From Hypsibius dujardini (Eukaryota > Tardigrada > Eutardigrada > Parachela > Hypsibiidae): a stretch of DNA of 31,455 bases. Made by a program: the position numbers and the translations under genes. Below, piece after piece: positions 19,902 to 28,938 of this stretch. The stretch's first letter is position 1; the number at the start of each line of letters is the position of its first letter. Location of the stretch: the NCBI GenBank assembly GCA_001579985.1, contig LRSR01005393.1, positions 1 through 31,455 on the forward strand, in the 5' to 3' direction. The notes beneath the pieces were generated by a model that ran no database searches, was not told the DNA's origin, and saw only the letters and a list, made by a program, of their open reading frames with translations.

Positions 19902-21066
19902 TTATCGGGTTCGTTTGGGCTTAGAGCCTTTTCCTACGCCAGAGCCGCTATCAGGTCGGCCTGGTCGTCCTTGAACACCCTTTCCGCCACGGTGCTTGTT
20001 GCTCCCCTTCAGTCTCGCCATCATCTTCTCCAGAGCTTTCAGCCTAATAGACAGTGAATATTCTTAAGTCCGGGCAAAATGTAGGTGATTATCGTGCGAA
20101 CGCAAACGGAAAGGCCACACCCACTTTTTGGGATTAGATTCTCGGTCACCGCCGGAAGTACTACGTCCATGAGAACGCTCGCTTGGTGCTTCGCCGTCTT
20201 CAGCATCTACATCGAGCGGGGCAGAGGCTGAAAACTAGAGCCCACAAAGATCTTAAAGTACTGCACGGAATCTTCGTGGGCTACGAGAATCACACACGAG
20301 TCAGTTTAGCTCAAGTTAGGCACATGCAACAATTTGCAGCGATAAAGATATAACTTTCAGACGCACAGACAAGAAGGAAGACAGAATCAAAAGATGAACA
20401 AAATTTATATACTACAGCGTAGGAGCACCGTAAAGTTGAGGAGATAGTTAAATCAATCGGCAGTCATCTTGCTCGTTGCAATAACGAAATCAGTCAATCA
20501 ATCGATCTACACAAGCTTATTGGACTTACATGATTCCGTCCGAGGAAAACATCCTCTTGGGCTAACTCCAGGTCATCCATCTGCGTTATCGTAACAGAAT
20601 GTGTAGGCAGATCTATCGTTTGTTCTTTGACCGTCGACAGTAAATCCTCCACATGCTGCGGAAAAACATGCATCGCGCCGCCATTCTGTTTTCGTCTCTA
20701 CAAAAAGACAAAATCAAGCAATCATACAATCAAGCAATCAAACGATCAAACAATCAAGCAATTAAACGATCAAGCAATCAAGCAATCAAGGAATCAACTT
20801 GTCCCCGCGCAAGAAACGGCTATAGCAAAAGACGAACATACTTCTGCCCGAATGGCTTTCCTTTCTTCTATCAGCTTCTTCTCAATCTTATCCTTTGCAA
20901 CTGTCCGCCGTTCGTTCTTCCGTTTCCGGAAACCCAACAAATAATCCCTGAAACGTAAACAAAAAACCTTTAAAAAAGCCACACCGTAAAACAAAAAATC
21001 CACGCTGGAAAAAAATTACCGTCGATCACTTTCGTTGAATGTGACAGTTAATTTCTTTTTTGCCAT
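19902..21066 (-). CDS. NOL12: Nucleolar protein 12 (NOL12/Rrp17 family), 5 exons, 190 aa
   Basis: Exons 21066-21020, 20947-20842, 20697-20530, 20234-20125 and 20043-19902 total 573 nt in phase. NOL12/Rrp17 proteins are nucleolar RNA-binding factors needed for pre-rRNA processing of the large subunit. The N terminus reads MAKKKLTVTFNESDRRDYLL, then GFRKRKNERR, the family hallmark (human REYLTGFHKRKVERR). A charged helix follows (KIEKKLIEERKAIRAERR), then LPTHSVTITQMDDLEL, matching human NHTVTVTTISDLDL. The C terminus is basic and Gly/Lys/Arg-rich, ending SKPKRTR. Human NOL12 is 213 aa. The acceptor for exon 3 was set at 20697 because it adds the expected RRKQ. The gene is divergent from TIMM17, with 413 bp between starts. 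Confidence 0.88.
20717..20795. repeat. CAATCAAG/CAATCAAA simple repeat in NOL12 intron 2
   Basis: This is a run of imperfect 8-bp units (CAATCAAG, CGATCAAA) inside the intron between 20698 and 20841. It belongs to the CAATCAAT-type sequence found throughout the window. Confidence 0.85.
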
Positions 21067-21479
21067 AGCTATGACGGATTCATTAGAGCTCAAAATATAA
21101 AAAAACACAAAAACAGGAAAACAGCAATTAAATTAAATCAGCGACCCAAAAAATAGAAGTGGATGGATTGCACAACCACGCAGGCTTGTGGTGGGAAATA
21201 CCGGTATAATCATCAACCAATCAAATCAACTTGATGAAATCGTTGCGGGGAACTCGAATGAAATCCGTTCGCAAAATTTCCATCTTCCCCATTTACTGCT
21301 TCTTTTCTACTCCCAATAACGCAGCCTCACCTCATACTTTTATTTCGTTTATATCAGACTTTGACCCCTAATTCAATCCGATTCGATTCCGTTTGGAGGA
21401 ACGGAAGAATAGATCATTTTTGAATATTGCGTCAGCGGAATCTCGTTTTTTCTTGTAACGAGTGAATAAATCTGCTCCG
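21067..21479. promoter_or_regulatory. Putative bidirectional promoter, NOL12 / TIMM17
   Basis: The 413 bp between two divergent start codons must hold both transcription starts. No clear TATA box or known site stands out. This call is inferred from gene arrangement only. Confidence 0.4.
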
Positions 21480-22025
21480 ATGGAAGAGTACGCTCGAGAA
21501 CCTTGCCCATGGCGCATTGTGGATGACTGCGGCGGCGCCTTCACCATGGGAGCTATCGGGGGCTCAGTCTTTCAGAGTATCAAGGGCTTCCGGAACGCCC
21601 CGTCAGGAATCACGAAGCGGCTTCTCGGCAGTGTCAGCGCCATCAAACAGCGTGCTCCCATTATTGGAGGCAATTTTGCCGTGTGGGGCGGTTTATTCTC
21701 CACCATAGACTGCACGCTCGTTGCCATCCGAAAAAAGGAGGACCCGTGGAACTCAATCACCAGTGGAGCGGCCACTGGGGCCATTTTAGCCGTCCGGCAG
21801 GGAGTGCCCGCCATGGTGGGGAGTGCGGTGATCGGAGGCGTTCTTTTAGCTATGATTGAGGGAGTGGGCATTTTATTTTCACGACTCTCGGCGGAACAGT
21901 TTAAACCAATCAGTCCCCTCGATGAGCAAGCATATCAGCGTTCAATGCAGGCTGACGGCGGTGGCGGTGGACCCGGGATGTTCGGATTTGCGCCACCGGC
22001 TGCGCAGGTGTCGGAGTTTTCCTAA
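21480..22025 (+). CDS. TIMM17: Mitochondrial import inner membrane translocase subunit Tim17, intronless, 181 aa
   Basis: Tim17 is a multi-spanning inner-membrane subunit of the TIM23 presequence translocase. The start [20 protein letters not shown] is essentially the animal Tim17 N terminus, which fixes the start at 21480 rather than the GTG further upstream. The conserved core follows: [49 protein letters not shown] and [10 protein letters not shown]. These form four hydrophobic helices with GxxxG-type packing. The paired cysteines in the first segment and the one in STIDC are present. The tail is short and Gly-rich ([12 protein letters not shown]). It is the only intronless recognised gene in an intron-rich window. 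The length fits the family (human TIMM17A 171 aa). Confidence 0.97.
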   Translation: MEEYAREPCPWRIVDDCGGAFTMGAIGGSVFQSIKGFRNAPSGITKRLLGSVSAIKQRAPIIGGNFAVWGGLFSTIDCTLVAIRKKEDPWNSITSGAATGAILAVRQGVPAMVGSAVIGGVLLAMIEGVGILFSRLSAEQFKPISPLDEQAYQRSMQADGGGGGPGMFGFAPPAAQVSEFS

Positions 22026-23403
22026 TAACCCCTCGCTTGATCGACTGATTGATTTGCAAGGGATCAAGGGTGTTTGATTGGTTGATTGATCGAACGACAG
22101 CCATAGGCTTGTTCGATTACACCCTTGTCACGTGCTCTTTACCAAAACGAGTGTTTCGGGTTTGGTTGTTGGTTGGCTTGTTGAGGTCCTTCTGGTGGGT
22201 TGTTTTTTTGATGACTTAAGATTTAGCGTGTGAGCCGGTTCGCTGGCGCTGTTCTCCTTACTGTGTTACTACTGAATATCTGAATATTGTGCGTTTTACT
22301 TCAACTTTTGGATGAGTAATAGAAAAAACGGAGCCGTTTGAAAAATATTACCCTGTCAAGTACTCATCGCGTGAAGAGTGCATAGTTTATGTACTGTACT
22401 CGTACTGGCAGGTGCTGCAAGGAAAGAACGATCCGATCCCCAGGTACTCGCAGTGGCGCGTACTTGGGGTGGCAAGTGGGCAATTGCCCCCCCCCCCACC
22501 AATCAAAAAAGTGACCCAATGGACCCCTGACGTTTTTCAGAGTAAAAATAGCAATATCATACCAATGCTCATCTCTTTGGATTTTTACTCATGTCAGCCA
22601 ACATCGATGGGAAACGTTTTATTATTTTAAGAATCGTTCGTCACTTAAAACCCTGTTCGCACAATCAACTTGTTCAGCAGAAGGAATTGACGGTTTAAGC
22701 GCCTTAATGTGTCATTGTATGATACATCGGCGTAAGACCTGCGCCACATATATGGGTGTACCTAGGTAGGACATACGTACCTGAAGTTATGACGGTTATT
22801 CCTCGATGTACTTACTGCCAGCGCTCCGAGATTATTTACACACTTGCAAGGAAAATATTTACTTTTGCCAAAAAATTAAAAATCATGCCCCCCTCCCGTA
22901 CCGAAAAGTCTAGACGCGTCTATGGGTACTCGTACTTTCGAATATGGATGCTTAGACAATGGAGACTAACTGGGGCTTAGTGCTGTAATCATGTGTAAAA
23001 AGGCATGATTAATGTGCCGTATAACACGTCTAAATTAATGTTTTAATTTCTAATATATTCATAATATAAGAGAATATTCATTCATTAAAGTGTCCGGAAG
23101 GAACTATGAACACGACTGCGATATTGAAAAGTCCAGCAAGTGTTCGCTGAACTGAACCAAATTGAACCCGCACAGCTGTTTCCCCAACGGAAGTTTGAAA
23201 TTTCAACGGCAGACGTCCACGTGTTGGCAAAAATATTTTTTACTCCTGGTTTTTCTCGCACAATTTCACACGATTCACCCACAAACTGTAAGTCTCGTGT
23301 AATTTCCTTGGCCTATTGATAACTTTAAATAGTGTTTTATTTACCGTCAGTTGCAGATTATAGGAATTTTTTAATCGCCGTTGAACGACAGCACATCTAA
23401 AAA
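22026..23403. other. Intergenic region; no gene supported
   Basis: This is A/T-rich sequence with short frames only. A C homopolymer lies at about 22488-22497, TGATTGATT motifs lie just after TIMM17, and GTACTCGTAC occurs near 22400 and 22930. The last few hundred bases are presumably the promoter and 5' UTR of the DAP1-like gene. Confidence 0.6.
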
Positions 23404-24399
23404 ATGTCCGATCGCGACCAGGATGTTGAGACTAAGGCCGGACACCCGCCCGCACGTAGGCTTACTCACTTTTGACCCTGAATTCCAATAGACCATTGAT
23501 TCTTATATGTCTCTGTAGTGAAAGTCGGTGGCGTTCGTGTCGCTCAGCGCGCTCGCTCGCCCACCGGAGAGGGGAAGGCCGCACAGGACCCGGAAAATCC
23601 GCAGATTCCGGCCAAGGATAGCGACCAGGCTGGTGATTCGTCTGTCACCGGGATCGGTGGTCTGCAGAACAAGTGAGAATTCGGAATGTGGATTTCAGTT
23701 TGGATGGAGTTTTGAATGCATCGTGTGTTGCCTTATAGACCGAAAGACTTGCTCGTCCAGGGCAAGTCTGGCATTCCAGTCACTGCAAAGGTGAGCTTGA
23801 GTATTTTGTGAGCGATTGTGGCGTCGATCGAATGATTAGTAGAGGCGCTCCGGTGATCGAGCGATTGTTGGAGGTGTCGATTTGTGCGGTTATGGCTTTA
23901 TATATATTTGGTCATTCCTTTTGCTGACGGACTGGGAGGTCGTTTGGATGGAGTGTTTGCATTTGCGTACAGTGAAAATCGCACTAATTATTTTGTACTT
24001 AATAATTTCTTCATGTTGCTTTATTTGTAGGATTTGGAGATCCAGAACGAGGGAATTCATCACACTCACGACAAGGGAATCAACCAGAGTAAATTGGGCA
24101 ACAAGCAGAGCGTTAATCAGAACCCCAGCGGTGGAGCTCGGAACTATGTCGAGCAGGTAAATACATAAGCGGCAAAAACCTTGCGCTAACCGAATTAAGC
24201 ACTCTAACTCGGGGCTGTGTACAACAGCCATGCGTCGAACGAGTGTAATGGCTTAAGTCTGTCAGCGCAAGGTTTTTGCCACTCGTGTATCAGGCAGCGA
24301 GTTTGGGTGTTCTCCTGTCGGATATTTCTTCGCATTTGGATAACCTGTGTGTGCGTGTTGTTTTTGCAGCAACCGCGCAACCACGGTACTAACCACTAA
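23404..24399 (+). CDS. DAP: Death-associated protein 1 (DAP1)-like, 5 exons, 137 aa
   Basis: Exons 23404-23455, 23519-23672, 23739-23790, 24031-24156 and 24370-24399 total 414 nt in phase. DAP1 is a small, disordered cytosolic protein that restrains autophagy and is an mTOR substrate in mammals. The N terminus has ETKAGHPPALKVGGVRVAQR (residues 9-28), matching human ETKAGHPPAVKAGGMRIVQK. Further on, TGIGGLQNKPKDLLVQGKSG corresponds loosely to the human ISGVIARGDKDFP region. The C-terminal half, with IHHTHDKGINQSK and ending QPRNHGTNH, is longer and unlike the human tail. The last coding exon is only 30 nt and sits after an intron carrying a 110-bp hairpin element. The family call rests mainly on the N-terminal motif. 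Confidence 0.8.
24171..24280. mobile_element. 110-bp hairpin element, family A copy 1 (DAP1-like intron 4)
   Basis: The ends are GGCAAAAACCTTGCGCT and its inverted partner AGCGCAAGGTTTTTGCC, giving arms of about 30 bp. An inner GGCTGT..ACAGCC hairpin and a CACTC..GAGTG stem nest inside. The second copy, of the same length, lies at 29958-30067. It has no coding capacity and resembles a MITE. Confidence 0.88.
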
Positions 24400-25154
24400 A
24401 CCGGTTTATGGATCAACGGTGATGGGATGGACTTGTCGCAAAACTTATTGCCGAGTAATCTATCTTATGTAGAGCCTCTGTTGTCAGTCTAGTTTTTGAT
24501 TCCGGCGTTTTGTACTTCGCGAAGGTTTTTAGGCTTGAGCGTGTAATTTGACCCGATTTGTACATCTGAAGAGGAAAGGCCATCTGATTTCTCTACTTTA
24601 CTAGACAGATCTGTAGTAATGTGGAAGGGTCGTGTTTTTCGTGTGTTCTTTCCTTATTTCTAGAACACTCGGTATTCGGCAGTCTCGGTCGACCGTTGGT
24701 TTTTAACTTCACTGGGACATTTCCTTTCGGTCTTCTCTGCAGACTGCCATTATTGGGCCGAGAGACCACGCCCGCCGACCAACGTGATATTCTCGCTCGG
24801 GCAGACCAATGGTCCAAACGAGACATAATTTCGACTGAGAGAAGGCCCGCCAGGCGGAAAATAAGAAAGACCCATCACATTTACGGACAGCACAATTACG
24901 GCCGTTCTTCAAGGTCGCAACAGAGAGTTATCTCATGGCGGGAGAAAAATATTGGATGTCGATGCGCTCTATAGATAGTTAAAGCTGACTGCTTCGTTGC
25001 TCCTGAAAGATTTTGCTGTTTACTGTACTAGTCAAGAACACAAACAAAGACGTACATGTCTGTAATCCGTGAGCCCCAAAAAATGTAATTACAGCCACCA
25101 ATCAATCAAGCAAATAGTAAGGAAAGCGGAAGAATGGTGAAGGACATCACACAT
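24400..25154. other. Convergent 3' region between the DAP1-like gene and ISCU; no gene supported
   Basis: This stretch must contain both 3' UTRs. A 117-codon frame at 24621-24974 on the plus strand has no recognisable domain, and overlapping frames exist on the other strand. I do not call it. Confidence 0.5.
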
Positions 25155-25827
25155 TTAGTTGCTTGCCGCCTGTTTCTCCTCCTTACGAGCGGGAGGGCCA
25201 GCCGCCGAGCGTTTGACCTTGTAATCGTTTAGTGCTGCCTTGATTGCATCCTCCGCCAGCATGGAACAGTGAAGCTTCACCGGTGGCAGGCACAACTCCT
25301 TGGCGATGTCGGTATTCTTCACTTTGTACGCATCCTCCACACTCTTCCCCTTGACCCATTCGGTAGCCAGCGAGCTGGACGCAATGGCGGAAGCACAGCC
25401 GAACGTCTTGAACTTGGCGTCAATTATTTTCCCGTTTTCGTCCACTTTGATCTGAAGTTTCATGACATCACCACAAGCTGGGGCCCCGACCAGGCCTGTA
25501 CCGACGTCCGCATCATTTTTATCCAGCGAACCGACGTTTTGCGGTTTTTCAAAGTGCTTGATGACATTCTCGTGGTAGCTAGCGACGCGAATTGTAAGGG
25601 GCGAATCTGAAAATGAAGAGAAGGAAATCGTAGCAAAATAGCTTAGCAATCAATCAAGCAAGCCAGCAAGTAAGCAATCCAGCAAGCAAGCCAGCAAGTA
25701 AGCAATCAAGCAAGCAAGCTAGTAAGCAATTGGTAAATTTTTTCACGATACCTGCAATATGGCTGGACAAAAGGGAGGACGATGCCTTAGCGAAGACACG
25801 AATTCGCGACCCGTATAAGGCCATCAT
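25155..25827 (-). CDS. ISCU: Iron-sulfur cluster assembly scaffold ISCU, mitochondrial, 2 exons, 175 aa
   Basis: Exons 25827-25752 and 25606-25155 total 528 nt in phase. ISCU is the scaffold on which the NFS1-ISD11 desulfurase, with frataxin, builds [2Fe-2S] clusters in the mitochondrial matrix before HSC20/mortalin-assisted transfer. Residues 1-25 form an Arg/Lys/Ser-rich, acid-free presequence (MMALYGSRIRVFAK). The mature part begins near YHENVIKHFEKPQNVGSLDK. Cluster-ligand cysteines are in GAPACGD (C70), TFGCASA (C96) and KLHCSM (C139), with D72 also present. The chaperone-recognition loop LPPVK is at 132-136. The tail is Lys/Glu/Ala-rich. The gene is divergent from ACTL6. Confidence 0.97.
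25645..25735. repeat. AGCAAGCCAGCAAGTAAGCA-type simple repeat in the ISCU intron
   Basis: Interleaved CAATCAAG, AGCAAGCC and AGTAAGCA units fill the only ISCU intron (25607-25751). Confidence 0.88.
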
Positions 25828-26555
25828 TGTGTAGTAAACAGACCTAAATTCGAAAAAAGTTAGTTTGATTTGATCGCCTCGATGGAAAACACGGAGCACG
25901 GAACACATAACACGGAACACGGAACACACAAAAACTTTACCGTAGGAAAATTGCTCCCTCTCTCGAGTTTCTGAGTAGGAAAGGAACCAGTAGGACGCTA
26001 ATTGAAAACCAAATATAGCTCTCTTATTCAGAAAAACGGATGATGGACCACAAGATTAATATAGTTTTAAGTTTTAAGGAATACGGTTTGAGAAAAGGAA
26101 ATGAAATCGATGCTGGGCAGCTGATCTGATTTTGTTTACAAGATTGTACGTTCGTTATTGTAGTGAACATCACACGGTCGTTTCACTTGGCTGTTCATTA
26201 AAATTGGGCTGTGGCGTTCTGCTCCTTATTCTTCTGCATGAGGGGTTAGCGCTCAGTGCAAACACAAGCAAAAAAGCCAACTCAGAAATTCAAACTTTGC
26301 GGCATTTTTCACCCTGGCATTTTGGCTGGCTTCTTTTTTCGGAAACACTATTGTCCTCTGATTCTCTTTTACTTCCGGAATTCCAGTTCCCCGTCAAAGT
26401 CACAAGGAGAATATTTTCAGGCGAGCAGTACTGCCGCAGCGACGGCGGAGCGTCTGAGTTATTTGTCATCTTTTGAATAATTGATTTTGTCCCGTTTTTA
26501 TTTGTCCGTTTTTCTGCGCAGGTTTCCTTTCTTTAAGGACATTGCCAAATTTACT
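25828..26555. promoter_or_regulatory. Divergent promoter region, ISCU / ACTL6
   Basis: The 728 bp between the two divergent start codons hold the upstream sequences of both genes. A short tandem run of ACACGGAAC-like units lies at about 25889-25930. A pyrimidine-rich stretch ending TTTTTCTGCGCAG at about 26521 could be an acceptor for a 5' UTR intron of ACTL6. No known promoter motif was identified. Confidence 0.4.
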
Positions 26556-28515
26556 ATGAGCAACACCAGTCAGCTTTTGGTTGGTGGAGACGATGTCAAC
26601 GCCGTGGTAATCGATTACGGCTCCAATTCTATCCGATATGGCCACGCGGGAGAAGATGCGCCAACGCTTTGCATTTCCACTTCTCTCGGTGTAGTTGATG
26701 AAATTCTTAAGGCCACAGGTAAACTCCCATTTCACGTACAAAAGGCACGGAATGTGTCATCCAAGTGGTTAGTGGTTTATGTTTCCAGTTTTTAAGTTAA
26801 TTATCTGGAAGATTCATCCATCAATCAACTGGTAGTGATTGTTTTAAGGGGCCGTGGAACAGCAATTCAATCAAACAATCAAATGATCAATCAGTCGTTA
26901 TGTCTTTTGCTGCTTCAGTCAATCAATCAATGGATGATCAATGGATTTGTAGTTTTAATTTCTGCACTCAACCGCCCTAACCTATCTGGTATTGCTTTTG
27001 ACAGAGGCTAACCTATCTGGTATTGCTTTTGACAGAGGCGATGGAAGTGGATGACGTGCCGCGGGAGAAGATCATTCGCGACGGAAACGCTGAAAATATC
27101 AACGGTAACGCTGCTGTTCCCGAGGCTCCTTCACCGGCAAAGAAAACCCGGCAGTACATTGTCGATCCACTGGCATTGGTGAATCCGCGAGAACGAATGG
27201 AGATTGAAAGGTACCTCCTTAAGTTGAGTGTTTAGTGGATATATTGAAAAGCTTGTTTGACCTCCTTTTTGTGTTTTGCAGCGATGTCATCGTTGACGGG
27301 ATGATCGAAAACTTCGAATCGTTCGAAGCCATCCTGGAGTATGCTTTAAAAAAGCACCGACCCATCGATCCTACTCATCATCCCTTACTCTTTTCGGAGC
27401 CATTGGTTAGTGGTATCGCACGAGAGAGACACATAGACGACATTGCGAAGATGTATGGATATTTTATTTCCGTCGATTGAACTTTGTGTCGGTATCTGTT
27501 TTGCAGTGGAACACCAGCAAAAAGCGGGAGCTGCTGTGCGAACTTGTTTTCGAAAAGTTCCAATCCTCTGCATTTTTCACCATCAAATCTCCCGTCCTGA
27601 CTTGCTTCGCGCACGGAAAATCAACCGGACTCGTCCTCGACAGTGGCAAGATCCACACGTCGGCCGTCGCTGTCCATGAGGGATTCTGCCTGGGACCGAC
27701 ACTTGTGCGCAGTCCGTTGGGTGGCGAGTTCATCACGACCGAATGCCGTAAGGAGCTGGACAAGATTAAGATTGATCTGACACCGCAGTATCTCATCAAA
27801 AGCAAAGATGTCGTGGATTTGGATCAGCCGCCGAAATGGACCAAAAAGTCGAACCAGCCGAAAGCGACACCTTCATTTCATGAATTAAAGGTATGTTTGA
27901 GGCTGGTGCCCTCACAACGTCCTTCATCTTGGTCATCAGCTGTGCGCCTTATACTTAGTCTCTTTTTCGCAGGTTCGAAGTGTCGTCGAAGATTTCAAGC
28001 AGGTGTTGACCGTCTCCGACGCGCCTCTGGTCGACGTCAACAAGGACAATCTCGACTCTAAAGAGTATGAATTTCCGACCGGCTACCACTCCCTATTCGG
28101 CGTGGAGCGCTACCAGATCCCCGAATATCTCTTCGATCCCACGCAGATCAGGAGCGCTAACCCGCCGCAGAGCAGCACCCTCGGCGTGAGCAATCTCATT
28201 CAAAATTGCCTCTCCATCACCGATCCCGATATCCGTCCGCAAATGTGGAGCAACATCATCGTCTCGGGCGGGAACAGCTGCATCCACGGCTTTTTGGAGC
28301 GTGTGTCCGCGGACTGCACGCGCCGCAGTACCTCGTCCATGAAGCTGAAATGTGTGGTGACAGCGGGCGGACCGGAACGCGCCACGGAGCGACTGTTTGC
28401 TCCGTGGACCGGCGGGTCGATTTTGGGCTCGCTCGGTACCTTCCAGAACATGTGGATCTCACGCAATGACTACGAGGAAACCGGCAAAGTCGTTGTAGCC
28501 AAAAAGTGCCCCTGA
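26556..28515 (+). CDS. ACTL6A: Actin-related protein ACTL6/BAF53/Arp4, 5 exons, 462 aa
   Basis: Exons 26556-26718, 27036-27210, 27282-27405, 27507-27890 and 27973-28515 total 1389 nt in phase. The protein is the nuclear Arp4-type subunit of the BAF (SWI/SNF), INO80 and TIP60/NuA4 chromatin complexes. The actin fold is clear: VVIDYGSNSIRYGHAGEDAP at the N terminus, FAHGKSTGLVLDSGKIHTSA mid-protein, YEFPTGYHSLFGVERYQIPE, IIVSGGNSCIHGFLERV and WTGGSILGSLGTFQNMWISR near the end. It finishes KKCP, as human ACTL6A finishes RKCP. An acidic insert (VDDVPREK...PAKKTRQY) between the first two subdomains makes it a little longer than the human protein (429 aa). The acceptor of exon 2 lies in a 31-bp tandem duplication. 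Confidence 0.94.
26978..27039 (+). repeat. 31-bp tandem duplication carrying two copies of a splice acceptor (ACTL6 intron 1/exon 2)
   Basis: The unit TAACCTATCTGGTATTGCTT plus the next 11 bases (ending GACAGAGGC) occurs at 26978-27008 and 27009-27039. Each copy holds the branch/pyrimidine region and a GACAG acceptor. Only the second acceptor (exon start 27036) keeps the ACTL6 frame. Confidence 0.95.
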
Positions 28516-28938
28516 AGTCACTTGGTTTTTTTGCTGGCTCGTCGGCATCGTGTTTGTTGTTTTCCTGTTATGTGTGTATATTCATTTGTTTTATTGTCTC
28601 ACGATTACGATTATAGCTTATCAGTGATCAGTGCAGTCATACATTTCCTCCAGATTGTTCGTCGCTTGAGCGCGGCTTCCATCACCGATGCTCGCGCTTC
28701 GCTTGTTGAGCGGTATGTGTGTTGTTTACCATCTGCTAGTGCTTAAGTCCCTTTTTTACTTTTTGCAACTGTTTTGTCCGAGTACTCGAATACCAGCTGG
28801 GTTATACCATACTAAAGTACACTCATGTATGTACCAGTATATTCCGCCCATTGAGGTCTAGGGGATGTTAGACTACGATGTAACTAGGTTTTGAACGGTG
28901 ACCACTGTTTTCGATGTCTTGAAAGATCGGCCAAGTCT
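28516..28938. other. Convergent 3' region between ACTL6 and the secreted-protein gene; no gene seen
   Basis: It contains only short frames and presumably both 3' UTRs. It includes a few GTACT/AGTAC-rich stretches near 28780-28845. Confidence 0.5.

Noticed and set aside
24171-24280. tRNA-like or structured ncRNA fold
   Set aside because: No A/B-box consensus or cloverleaf arm lengths. Terminal inverted repeats and a second copy of the same length in another intron fit a transposable hairpin better.
24621-24974. 117-codon plus-strand frame between the DAP1-like gene and ISCU
   Set aside because: No recognisable domain, lies in the convergent 3' UTR region, and overlapping frames of similar length occur on the other strand.
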